A stretch of DNA of 64,000 nucleotides, from assembly GCF_024586455.1 (NCBI RefSeq), contig NC_065921.1, forward strand, positions 46,894,574 to 46,958,573, written 5' to 3'. Origin of the DNA: Bactrocera neohumeralis. Taxonomy: Eukaryota; Arthropoda; Insecta; Diptera; Tephritidae. Below, piece by piece: positions 47,001 to 55,269 of the stretch. Numbering within the stretch: the stretch's first letter is position 1; the number at the start of each line of letters is the position of its first letter. The position numbers and the translations under genes are program-made. The notes beneath the pieces were generated by a model, which worked only from the letters and a program-made list of their open reading frames with translations, had not been told where the DNA came from and searched no databases.

Positions 47001-47653
47001 ATGAGCGATAATGGTAAACCTTCATTGGAGCCCAAAGAGCCACTGAAAAGGAGTTTGTGGATTTTATCAAACAAGTCTCACCAGAGATTGTACAAAGGTA
47101 TGCTCCCCAAGGTATAAACTGGCAATTTATCCCCCCAAGCGCTCCTCATATGGGTGGTTTATAGGAATCAGCAGTAAAAAGCTTTAAATCCCACTTCAAA
47201 AAAGTAGCTGGAAACTACAAATTTAATTATGAACAGTTCATTACACTGTTAGTGCGAATTGAAGCCGTTCTCAATTCACGGCCACTCACAACCCTCTCGC
47301 AAGATCCCTCTGACTTTACAGCCCTCACACCAGGGCGTTTTCTCAAAGGAGCACCCATTCTGGCCACACCTGAGCCAGGCGTGGGGTCGCTATCCTTATT
47401 AAATCAATGGGAGAGAATAAAAGTTCTCCATCACGATTTCAGCCGCCGATGGAAGGAAGAATATATAAAGGACCTTCATAAAAGGTACAGGTGGAAGAGT
47501 CCAGAAAAGGCGCCAAAGCTAGGAGATTGTGTCATCATCCATGATGATTGTCTACCCCCTACAGAATGGCGGCTTGGCCGCATAGAAAACCACTCTACGG
47601 TTCCGACGGTCATGTACGAGTCGTTGATCTCCGCACTCAAAGCGGTATATTAA
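44050..47653 (+). pseudogene. BEL/Pao Pol polyprotein, disrupted
   Basis: The protease is marked by LRALIDQGSQRSFI (about 44120-44165), then LLGSDLIPQII and NTILGWVLSG (44331-44741). RT starts at KDNxKVRVVFNAS (about 44990), continues with FNGDVEKMYRQ (about 45130-45160) and the catalytic TYVDDILSGSH (about 45320-45350). RNase H is in the 45592-46302 frame, with FCDASEKAYCATLYV, LPRLELCGALLLAKL and LWSDSEIVLAWL. Integrase follows: an N-terminal region (46413-46694), TGVDFAGPF (first Asp, about 46800), MSDNGK (second Asp, about 47000), and MGGL-stop-ESAVKSF (the Glu, with TGG changed to TAG at about 47162). The last piece is 47252-47653, with VLNSRPLT and WRLGRIE. Multiple frameshifts make the copy inactive. 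Confidence 0.88.
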
Positions 47654-47890
47654 CAAGACCGCTCGTGAAACTATGTTTTCTACCACACATTGACGAAACC
47701 GCAAATAACGAAAAAACCGCCGATACTACCGTAACGCAAATAAAATAACCAAAACCACGACGTAATAAACCAAACTCAACTCAAACGCAAAAAAACTCGT
47801 TTAAACTAATACGAAAACTAATGCAATGGTCGATCTACGTGACGACCCATTCATGCCATATAACGTGGCACAATCGCCATATAAATTTTA

Positions 47891-48523
47891 ATGAAACAAA
47901 TTTATAACCATACTACTCCTTCCACACAGATTACAATGGATGTGGATATGCCAACTGTGCCAACGCCAACGGTGAGGTCAACCATCACCGTGCCGCGCCC
48001 TGTGGCAACTCCAGCGCCTCGAACTCCAGCGGCCACCACCACTGCAATTGCACCTCGTAGCGGCACGCGACCACTACCACCGTCCGCAGCACCCGTAGGG
48101 GAACCTCAGCGCAGCCGATGTCCCCTGTATCGGCGCCCACACCGGCTACAACACTGTAGCATTTTTCGAAGCATGCAGCCCATGCAGCGGCAGAAAGTAG
48201 CTCAGGCTCACGGGCATTGCCTAAACTGCTTGGCAACGGTACACACCTCCCAGGAGTGTACATCGATCACCCTGTGCCAACTGTGCAATAGGCCGCACCA
48301 TACTATGCTGCACCGCACCCCAAAACGGCCCGTAGGACGACGGCTCGCCACGAGCCGATCACAGCAGCCCAGTCGGCACCGAAGGCTAATAGCCCCACCA
48401 TCTTCCAGACCGAGGAGAATTGAACCATCTCCGCCGCGCCGGCAGCCTCGTACACCACGCCGCTCCACTGGCCTTAGCAGCGTTGTTGCCAAGCTGCAGC
48501 AACTACAGCGACTGCTAGGCTAA
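47891..48523 (+). CDS. Intact zinc-knuckle ORF downstream of BEL pol (210 aa)
   Basis: ATG at 47891 opens 210 codons ending TAA at 48521-48523, about 10 bp before the purine tract. Residues 1-70 are rich in Pro and Thr. Residues 77-137 hold three knuckle-like units: C77-x2-Y80-x3-H84-x4-C89 (Tyr in place of the second Cys), C110-x2-C113-x4-H118-x4-C123, and C129-x2-C132-x3-H136. Residues 145-200 are Arg/Pro-rich and basic. The spacing CLNC...H...C and CQLC...HHTMLH is that of BEL/Pao Gag knuckles, which bind nucleic acid, but the ORF lies in the env position rather than upstream of pol. The protein is probably an RNA/DNA-binding accessory factor. That it is open while pol is broken is notable. 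Function is not known to me. Confidence 0.7.
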   Translation: MKQIYNHTTPSTQITMDVDMPTVPTPTVRSTITVPRPVATPAPRTPAATTTAIAPRSGTRPLPPSAAPVGEPQRSRCPLYRRPHRLQHCSIFRSMQPMQRQKVAQAHGHCLNCLATVHTSQECTSITLCQLCNRPHHTMLHRTPKRPVGRRLATSRSQQPSRHRRLIAPPSSRPRRIEPSPPRRQPRTPRRSTGLSSVVAKLQQLQRLLG

Positions 48524-48545
48524 TATTCGCCTAGGGGGGCCGGGA

Positions 48546-48983
48546 TGGCTAGATGAGTAAGCTCTCTCTTCTGAACACCCGACACTGAACAACCACACGA
48601 CAACACACCACACTAACGCGGTCCACATATGAAGACACCACACATGCAGACATTCCACAAGAAGACACCACCCACTACTACACACGTATATACACCACAC
48701 ATGCGGACATCACACCACAACTCTACACTACCCAACAATCAAAACCGACCGCTCGAGAGGACGATCTTCCCTTTTTACATCGATCTCGCACCGAGCAAAG
48801 GTCCGTCGCAGCATCATTTTTATCTTTTAATTACTACCTTTGTACTTTAATCTATTCCGCATCCGAAATATATTTCGCGGTAATAGAAACCCAAAATCGA
48901 GTGTCTATTTTATTAAACATTTGCCGGTTAGATAAAGTGTTGAGTGCCGAGGAAAGTGGTGACAGAAAGGTGCAGAATAAACA
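48546..48983 (+). repeat. BEL/Pao 3' LTR
   Basis: It starts TGGCTAGATGAGTAAGC after the purine tract and ends GAATAAACA. The next base begins a fragment that aligns with the dispersed repeat (GTCGGTGTAAACTGTAACTTG). The length is 438 bp with TG and CA ends. The first half is rich in CCACAC-type words. The 5' LTR is not present for comparison. Confidence 0.7.
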
Positions 48984-49138
48984 GTCGGTGTAAACTGTAA
49001 CTTGAGTAAAAACTTAGATATCTTGATGAAACTTAGTAAGTAGATCTCCTAATACAAAAGAAATTCGAGTTTGTAGATGTGCGTAATTGGACCATCGCTA
49101 CGACCACAAATTGTAAAGTGCCATAACTAAGCTGTCGG
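48984..49138 (-). repeat. Fragment of the dispersed GGAC repeat (copy D)
   Basis: CTGTAACTTGAGTAAAAACT, GATATCTTGATGAAACTTAG and AAAGTGCCATAACTAAGC occur in the order found in copies B and C. It is the target DNA into which the BEL element inserted. Confidence 0.65.
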
Positions 49139-49295
49139 GGTGATCGACGTGTGTTTGCCGGTGTGCCAAATAAAATAAAAACTATTAGAATTCGGATAAT
49201 TGACAATTCAAATTTGTATATTTGAGGGTGTGTAATACATGTATGTATGTGTTAATAAATATTATAAATTGTGTGGGTACAAATCCGGGGTTATT

Positions 49296-49297
<2 letters not shown>

Positions 49298-49349
<52 letters not shown>
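49298..49349. repeat. (TA)n microsatellite
   Basis: About 26 uninterrupted AT units directly upstream of the full-length RTE element. Shorter TA runs follow the RTE (52614-52627) and the pogo element (54646-54657). Confidence 0.97.
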
Positions 49350-49351
<2 letters not shown>

Positions 49352-49353
49352 AT

Positions 49354-52300
49354 GGAGTCATGTGTAGAAGTTCACGCAAGTGAGGAAAGTTCTCTGATCG
49401 CCATTCACTTGGGAGTGGCCAGAAACGATTCTTTTACACATTGCTCAAGCAGCTCACTACTTCCGGTCTTTGACCAAGTATCCTCTGGGTAGCCTAAGAA
49501 CATCCGTTCGAAGGCGAGCTAAAGTGAGAAGGCGAAACATTCCCTACAAGGGTTGTGCGCTGGGCTTGGGACCCGCCACGTAAAAAAACAATACCAATGA
49601 AAATGTTAAAACAGCCTCGGATGAGAGACCCCCCTTTTGATGACGACCATGGCAAACGGAATAAGGACTACGATTTAAGGGCATGCACCTGGAATGTCCG
49701 GACCCTTAATTGGGAAGGTGCCGCTGCCCAGCTGGTTGATGTCCTCGCAAAAATAAAGGCTGACATCACCGCCGTCCAAGAAATGCGATGGACGGGACAA
49801 GGACAGAGACGAGTAGGTCCTTGTGACATTTACTACAGTGGCCATATAAAGGAGCGCAAGTTTGGTGTTGGATTCGTGGTGGGAGAGAGACTCCGTCGCC
49901 GAGTACTATCATTCACTCCGGTGAATGAACGTCTAGCCACAATCCGCATCAAAGCGAGGTTCTTCAACATATCGCTGATTTGCGCCCACGCCCCGACGGA
50001 AGAGAAGGACGATGTGACCAAAGATGCCTTCTATGAGCGCTTGGAGCGCGCTTATGAGAGCTGCCCCCGCCACGATGTCAAAATCGTGCTTGGCGACTTT
50101 AACGCCAGGGTGGGCAAAGAAGGTATATTTGGCACTACAGTCGGTAAATTCAGCCTCCACGACGAAACATCCCCAAATGGGTTGAGGCTGATTGACTTCG
50201 CCGGGGCCCGAAATATGGTTATCTGTGGTACTAGATTCCAGCACAAGAAGATTCATCAAGCTACCTGGCTGTCTCCGGGTCGAAAAACTACCAACCAGAT
50301 CGATCATGTTGTGATAGATGGAAGACACGTCTCCAGTGTTTTAGATGTGCGTGCGCTCCGAGGTCCTAACATCGACTCGGACCACTATCTTGTTGCAGCT
50401 AAGATTCGCACTCGCCTCTGTGCAGCAAAAAACGCACGCCAACAAACACAAGGAAGGTTCGACGTCGAAAAGCTGCAATCACAACAGACAGCCGAACGAT
50501 TCTCTACTCGGCTTGCACTCCTGCTCTCTGAGAGCACTCGTCAACAACTCGGTATAAGGGAACTGTGGGACGGCATTTCAAACTCCTTACGTACAGCTGC
50601 AACCGAAACCATTGGTTTTCGGAAAGTGCAAAAGAACAGCTGGTACGACGAAGAGTGCCGTGTCGCAGCGGAGGGAAAACAGGCTGCCTACCTCGCAACG
50701 TTACGACCGACCACTACACGTGCGGGATGGGATAGATACCGAGAGTTGAAGAGGGAAGCGAGACGCATTTGCAGACAGAAGAAGAAAGAGGCCGAAATGC
50801 GTGAGTACGAAGAGCTTGATAAGCTGGCCGACAGGGGTAATGCTCGAAAATTCTACGAAAAAATGCGGCGGCTTACAGAAGGTTTCAAGACCGGAGCATA
50901 CTCTTGTAGGACCCCCAAAGGTGATCTAGTCACTGATGCCCAGAGCATAGTTAAATTATGGAGGGAACACTTCTCCAGCCTGCTGAATGGCAGTGAACGC
51001 ACAACACCAGGAGAAGGAGAACCCGATTCCCCAATCGATGACGATGGAGCAGACGTTCCATTACCCGACCATGAAGAAGTTCGAATAGCAATTGCCCGCC
51101 TCAAGAACAACAAAGCGGCAGGGGCCGACGGACTACCGGCCGAGCTATTCAAACACGGCGGCGAAGAACTTATAGGGAGCATGCATCAGCTTCTTTGTAA
51201 AATATGGTCGGACGAGAGCATGCCCAACGATTGGAATTTAAGTGTGCTATGCCCAATCCATAAAAAAGGAGACCCCACAATCTGCGCCAACTACCGTGGG
51301 ATTAGCCTCCTCAACATCGCATATAAGGTTCTATCGAGCGTATTGTGTGAAAGATTAAAGCCCACCGTCAACAAACTGATTGGACCTTATCAGTGTGGCT
51401 TCAGACCTGGAAAATCAACAACCGACCAGATATTCACCATGCGCCAAATCTTGGAAAAGACCCGTGAAAGGAGAATCGACACACACCACCTCTTCGTCGA
51501 TTTCAAAGCTGCTTTCGACAGCACGAAAAGGAGCTGCCTTTATGCCGCGATGTCTGAATTTGGTATCCCCGCAAAACTAATACGGCTGTGTAAACTGACG
51601 TTGAACAACACGAAAAGCTCCGTCAGGATCGGGAAGGACCTCTCCGAGCCGTTCGATACCAAACGAGGTTTCAGACAAGGCGACTCCCTATCGTGCGACT
51701 TCTTCAACCTGCTCCTGGAGAAAATAGTTCGAGCTGCAGAACTAAACAGAGAAGGTACCATCTTCTATAAGAGTGTACAGCTGTTGGCGTATGCCGACGA
51801 TATTGATATCATCGGCCTCAACACCCGCGCCGTTAGTTCTGCTTTCTCTAGGCTGGACAAGGAAGCACAGAAAATGGGTCTGGTAGTGAACGAGGGCAAA
51901 ACGAAATATCTCCTGTCATCAAACAAACAGTCGTCGCACTCGCGACTTGGCTCTCACGTCACTGTTGACAGTCATAACTTTGAAGTTGTAGATAATTTCG
52001 TCTATTTAGGAACCAGCATTAACACCACTAATAATGTCAGCCTGGAAATCCAACGCAGGATTGCTCTTGCCAACAGGTGCTACTTCGGACTGAGTAGGCA
52101 ATTGAAAAGTAAAGTCCTCTCTCGACGAACAAAAGCAAAACTCTATAAGTCGCTCATAATTCCCGTCCTGCTATATGGTGCAGAGGCTTGGGCGATGACA
52201 GCAACCGATGAGTCGACGTTACGAGTTTTCGAGAGAAAAATTCTGCGAAAGATTTATGGTCCTTTGCGCATTGGCCACGGCGAATATCGCATCCGATGGA

Positions 52301-52614
52301 ACGATGAGCTGTACGAGATATATGACGACATTGACATAGTTCAGCGAATTAAAAGACAGCGGCTACGCTGGCTAGGTCATGTTGTCCGGATGGATGAAAA
52401 CGCTCCAGCTCTGAAAGTATTCGAAGCAGTACCCGCCGGGGGAAGCAGAGGAAGAGGAAGACCTCCACTCCGTTGGAAGGACCAAGTGGAGAAGGACCTG
52501 GCTTCGCTTGGAATATCCAATTGGCGCCACGCAGCGAAAAGAAGAAACGACTGGCGCGCTGTTGTTAACTCGGCTATAATCGCGTAAGCGGTGTCTACGC
52601 CAATTAAGAAGAAG
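49354..52614 (+). mobile_element. Full-length RTE-clade non-LTR retrotransposon
   Basis: It begins GGAGTCATGTGTAGAAG, the same 5' end as the copy bounded by a target duplication at 22088-25197, and ends CCAATTAAGAAGAAG right after a 3' untranslated region of about 25 bp. One long ORF, an apurinic-type endonuclease plus RT, a very short 3' UTR and a microsatellite tail are diagnostic of the RTE clade. TA repeats on both sides hide the target duplication. Five other copies of the family lie in this window. Confidence 0.95.
49597..52587 (+). CDS. RTE endonuclease/reverse transcriptase, intact (996 aa)
   Basis: The frame is open from 49555, but its first codon there is GTG; the first ATG is at 49597, giving 996 residues. 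Residues 25-270 are an APE-type endonuclease: WNVRTL (Asn33), AVQEMRW (Glu62), LGDFNARVG (Asp167, Asn169) and DSDHYLV (Asp262, His263). Residues 300-500 are a linker rich in charged residues. Residues 510-790 are the RT: KNNKAAGADGLPAELF, ANYRGISLLNIAYK, FVDFKAAFDS (Asp635), RQGDSLSCDFFNLLLE and the catalytic AYADDIDIIG (Asp734-735). The C-terminal region has LLYGAEAW and GGSRGRGRPPLRWKD. The enzyme nicks target DNA and primes reverse transcription of its own RNA. Proteins like this are often mis-annotated as craniofacial development protein 2. All key residues are present, so this could be a source copy. Confidence 0.95.
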   Translation: MKMLKQPRMRDPPFDDDHGKRNKDYDLRACTWNVRTLNWEGAAAQLVDVLAKIKADITAVQEMRWTGQGQRRVGPCDIYYSGHIKERKFGVGFVVGERLRRRVLSFTPVNERLATIRIKARFFNISLICAHAPTEEKDDVTKDAFYERLERAYESCPRHDVKIVLGDFNARVGKEGIFGTTVGKFSLHDETSPNGLRLIDFAGARNMVICGTRFQHKKIHQATWLSPGRKTTNQIDHVVIDGRHVSSVLDVRALRGPNIDSDHYLVAAKIRTRLCAAKNARQQTQGRFDVEKLQSQQTAERFSTRLALLLSESTRQQLGIRELWDGISNSLRTAATETIGFRKVQKNSWYDEECRVAAEGKQAAYLATLRPTTTRAGWDRYRELKREARRICRQKKKEAEMREYEELDKLADRGNARKFYEKMRRLTEGFKTGAYSCRTPKGDLVTDAQSIVKLWREHFSSLLNGSERTTPGEGEPDSPIDDDGADVPLPDHEEVRIAIARLKNNKAAGADGLPAELFKHGGEELIGSMHQLLCKIWSDESMPNDWNLSVLCPIHKKGDPTICANYRGISLLNIAYKVLSSVLCERLKPTVNKLIGPYQCGFRPGKSTTDQIFTMRQILEKTRERRIDTHHLFVDFKAAFDSTKRSCLYAAMSEFGIPAKLIRLCKLTLNNTKSSVRIGKDLSEPFDTKRGFRQGDSLSCDFFNLLLEKIVRAAELNREGTIFYKSVQLLAYADDIDIIGLNTRAVSSAFSRLDKEAQKMGLVVNEGKTKYLLSSNKQSSHSRLGSHVTVDSHNFEVVDNFVYLGTSINTTNNVSLEIQRRIALANRCYFGLSRQLKSKVLSRRTKAKLYKSLIIPVLLYGAEAWAMTATDESTLRVFERKILRKIYGPLRIGHGEYRIRWNDELYEIYDDIDIVQRIKRQRLRWLGHVVRMDENAPALKVFEAVPAGGSRGRGRPPLRWKDQVEKDLASLGISNWRHAAKRRNDWRAVVNSAIIA

Positions 52615-52984
52615 ATATATATATATACAGTAGATTCGCGGTAACAAAAACATCGCCTTGTGTGAACACCGGCTAACATGAACATAATTTTTTTTACACT
52701 GACTACTCGGTAGCGTGAACACGGTGAGAAAGCCCTATAACGTGAACAAATTTAAAATGCATTTAAAACGTTATTTTCTTTTCTACATGCATACATACAT
52801 ACATACATAATATGTAATATGTAATATTATGTATGTTAATTATGGGAATCGTTTTTATAAAACGGGGAATACCCGTAAATTATTGCTTATGAGTATACTG
52901 GGATGGATCGATGTGGATTGGCATTAAAATTGGTGCGCGTTGCTGACTTTGCATGATCTAATCTAAAGATATTCGTGAAAAGTT

Positions 52985-54469
52985 GATGTAATAGAAAAAT
53001 TAAAAGGAGGAGTACAGTGTTGCAAAATCAACAATTTGCGCTATCAACAAAAAAAAGAGAACATTCTAAAATGTGTTAACAGTACATTTTCTAGGCCTGG
53101 AAAGCGGAAGACTTTGAAGTGTTCTGAACTTCCTAAAATGAAAAAAGCGCTTTACCGTTGGTTCCTTAAACAGCGACAAAAAAATTACCCTGTCAATGGA
53201 TTGATAGTTAAAGAAAAAGCTAAATTTTTTCATTCAAAAATTAAAGAAACTCAAAGCGATTTTAATGCGAGTGATGGACGTTTGCAACGCTTTAGGAAGC
53301 GTTATGGTGTGCGTTTTATTAAAATAAGTGGAGAAAAGTTATCTTCTAGACCTGAACTTTTGGACCCTTTAATATAATGCAAACGAATCGGGACTATTTT
53401 GGAAGCTGCTACCTGACAGAACATACGTATTCTCACAAGAAAAAAATGCTCCTGAAGAAAAACGAAAAAACAGCGTGTCACTTTTCTGGCTTGTACAAAC
53501 GCAACAGGGGTGCATAAAGTTAAATTTCTTGTTATTGGAAAGGCAAAAAATCCTCGCTCTTTTAAAAATTTTGATTCTCCTATTGACTACAATTGCTCCA
53601 AGCCGTCATGGATGACGGCTGCCATTTTTAAACATTGGTTTCACCATTCGTTTGTACCACAGGTTAAAAAATCAGTTTTAGTGTTTTCAAACTTTTACAT
53701 GTTACTTACTATTGTAGGTCAGGAAATTTTTAAAAGATCAAGGATTGCCCAATAAAGCTCTGCTGTTGATAGACAATGCTCCATCTCATCCTCCCGAAAA
53801 TAAATTGAGATCAGATGACGAGTTAATAACTGCAATGTTTATGCCACCTAATGTCACTCCACTCATACAGCCAATGGATCAAAATGCCATACGACTTACA
53901 AAGCTTTTCTACAGAAACAGTCTTTTGGCATCAATTGTAGCCACAGGAACTGATGTTATTGAAGCCCTAAGGAAATTGACGTTAAGCTATTGGCTATTTA
54001 GATTTAGCTTGGCAGCATCTTGAAAAGGAAACAATAGCAAAATGCTGGACGAACATTTTAAGCTCTATAGAAGATGAAAAAGACTGTGATGAGGATATTC
54101 CATTAGCTACTTTGAGAGAAAGGATTTGTTTACCAATTAACTGCCAACAAGAACGCGCAATAGAACTGCTTCATTCAATTAATCCAGAGGTTTGAACCTT
54201 TTCTTCCATCCAATATGAATGGACTGGAAACGAACGAGGTTTTAACTAGTGATGAAAGTGAAAGCGAGGATAGTAATCTGGAAAGACCACATCCAAGAAT
54301 AGAGCCTAGTGAAGCAATCAACATTTTTAATAAAGCTTTGGAATGGGCGGAAGATAAAAATATAAGCCCAACAGATATCAGCGTACTTAAACGTCTCCGC
54401 GAAAAAGCCGTGCTCAGCAATTTGCAAAAAACGAAAATCAAAAAAAAAATAACCCATTTCTTCCAATAA
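52985..54469 (+). pseudogene. Pogo/CENP-B-like transposase, damaged, with a 55-bp intron
   Basis: The N-terminal CENP-B-type DNA-binding region is at 52985-53377, with VIEKLKGGVQCCKINN, SELPKMKKALYRWFLKQRQ and FNASDGRLQRFRKRYGVRF. A deletion follows, then the DDE region: NANESGLFWKLLPDRTY (about 53383-53430), RVTFLACTNATGVHKVKFLV and SWMTAAIFKHWF. The VPQ/VRK join fits removal of a GT-AG intron at 53663-53717, and ALLLIDNAPSHPPENKL (second Asp) and NVTPLIQPMDQNAIR (third Asp) follow. An acidic C-terminal region ends near 54469. The first catalytic Asp codon reads AAC (Asn), and frameshifts occur near 53985 and 54190, so the copy is dead. Confidence 0.85.
53663..53717 (+). other. Predicted 55-bp GT-AG intron in the pogo transposase
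   Basis: The exon ends ACCACAG and the intron runs GTTAAAAAATCAG...TTACTATTGTAG. The next exon GTCAGGAAATTT continues the same protein as VPQ-VRKFLKDQGLPNKALL without frame loss. Size and borders are normal for small insect introns. Confidence 0.65.
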
Positions 54470-54867
54470 TTTCAATGGGTATTTTTTTCTTAAGAAAACC
54501 TAAACATATAAATTACATGTTTTTACAATCTGAAATAAAATAAAAATAAATGAATTTGAGTTAAAACACATGTTTGATTTATTTGAAAAATTTTAAAAAT
54601 TATACCTTCGAAAACGTGAACAACCTCGCAACCGCGAGTCTACTGTATATATATATAAATAAATTGAATAAAACCTGATGTGGTTAGTTTTTCCCGCGTG
54701 GAGTTGATTTTACTGCTGTTGTTGCTGCTAATACTGCTGCTGGTTTATTTTGTTGCTGCTGCTGATTTTTGCGCCTGTATGTCCGTCCGCTATGGTGATT
54801 CGGTTTATTGTGTCTTTTCGTTTTGTTGGGTAAATCTCTGTTATGTTGGCGCTGTTGGGTGTTTATT

Positions 54868-54912
54868 GCATTGTCCTCTAATTCGTATTTAGACGAGTTA
54901 GGAGGACAATGC
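54868..54912. repeat. 45-bp hairpin
   Basis: GCATTGTCCTCTAATTCG and CGAGTTAGGAGGACAATGC are nearly perfect inverse complements separated by about 8 bases, so RNA or single-stranded DNA from either strand could fold into a stem of about 18 bp. No gene context is clear. Confidence 0.75.
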
Positions 54913-54939
54913 AGGGATGTGTTCATTTGGTATGAACAT

Positions 54940-55260
54940 AAGCACTAACCTAAGGTATAAAGCTGAAATTTGGTACAGAGGATCGCAGTAATAAGGGGCA
55001 TCTGGAAAAAAAATTTTTTGGAAAAGTGGGCGTGGCCCCGCCCTCAGAAAAGATTAATGCACATATCTCTTAAACAAGTTAAGCTACAACAACCAAATTT
55101 GCTGAGTGCAAATTTATAAAAACTTATACTGACAGTATGAAAAAGGATGAAATCGGTGATAAGTCACCTCACTCCCGATAAATCAATAACTCAATACGCT
55201 AGAGACATTAAATTTTACCACCGAGATGGTATGAGAGAGCTTAATGGGAACACGTGTGAA
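54940..55260 (-). repeat. Diverged dispersed-repeat fragment
   Basis: It contains GCTGAAATTTGGTACAGAGG, AAAGTGGGCGTGGCCCCGCC and CACATATCTCTTAAAC in the order of copy B. Non-coding. Confidence 0.55.
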
Positions 55261-55269
55261 TATACATAA

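Larger units (their letters stand above)
43905..48983 (+). mobile_element. BEL/Pao LTR retrotransposon, 5' part lost in gap
   Basis: Protease, RT, RNase H and integrase occur in BEL/Pao order, then an additional zinc-knuckle ORF, a purine-rich tract (AGGGGGGCCGGGA at 48533-48545) and an LTR of the form TG...CA (48546-48983). The first readable bases encode MLHITNF, which looks like the residues right after a gag HHTMLH knuckle, so the gag end probably lies just inside the gap. The LTR ends exactly where a dispersed-repeat fragment begins, so the element inserted into that repeat. Confidence 0.88.
52628..54645 (+). mobile_element. Pogo/Tigger-type DNA transposon with TA duplication
   Basis: The left end CAGTAGATTCGCGGT at 52628 is mirrored at the right end (reverse complement CAGTAGACTCGCGGT, ending 54645), with TA on both sides inside TA-rich DNA. 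The subterminal GTGAACA words repeat. It encodes a CENP-B/jerky-like transposase. CAGTAGA-type ends and the TA target fit the pogo/Tigger branch of Tc1/mariner. Confidence 0.88.

Noticed and set aside
48957..48974. TGGTGACAGAAAGGTGC as a primer-binding site after an LTR
   Set aside because: It lies before the CA end at 48983 and so inside the LTR. A primer site is not expected 3' of a 3' LTR.
49185..49379. Frame with a long Tyr-Ile repeat
   Set aside because: It is the (TA)n microsatellite read as codons.
49555..49596. First 14 codons of the long RTE frame as the protein start
   Set aside because: The frame there opens with GTG. The first ATG, followed by conserved sequence, is at 49597.
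50853..51182. Ser/Pro-rich frames antisense to RTE copies (also near 23522, 36573, 58075)
   Set aside because: They recur in every RTE copy opposite the RT gene and are shadows of it.
54680..54892. Leu-rich 70-codon frame resembling a membrane segment
   Set aside because: It is driven by a CTG/TTG/GCTG-type low-complexity stretch and ends inside the hairpin. There is no evidence of a gene.
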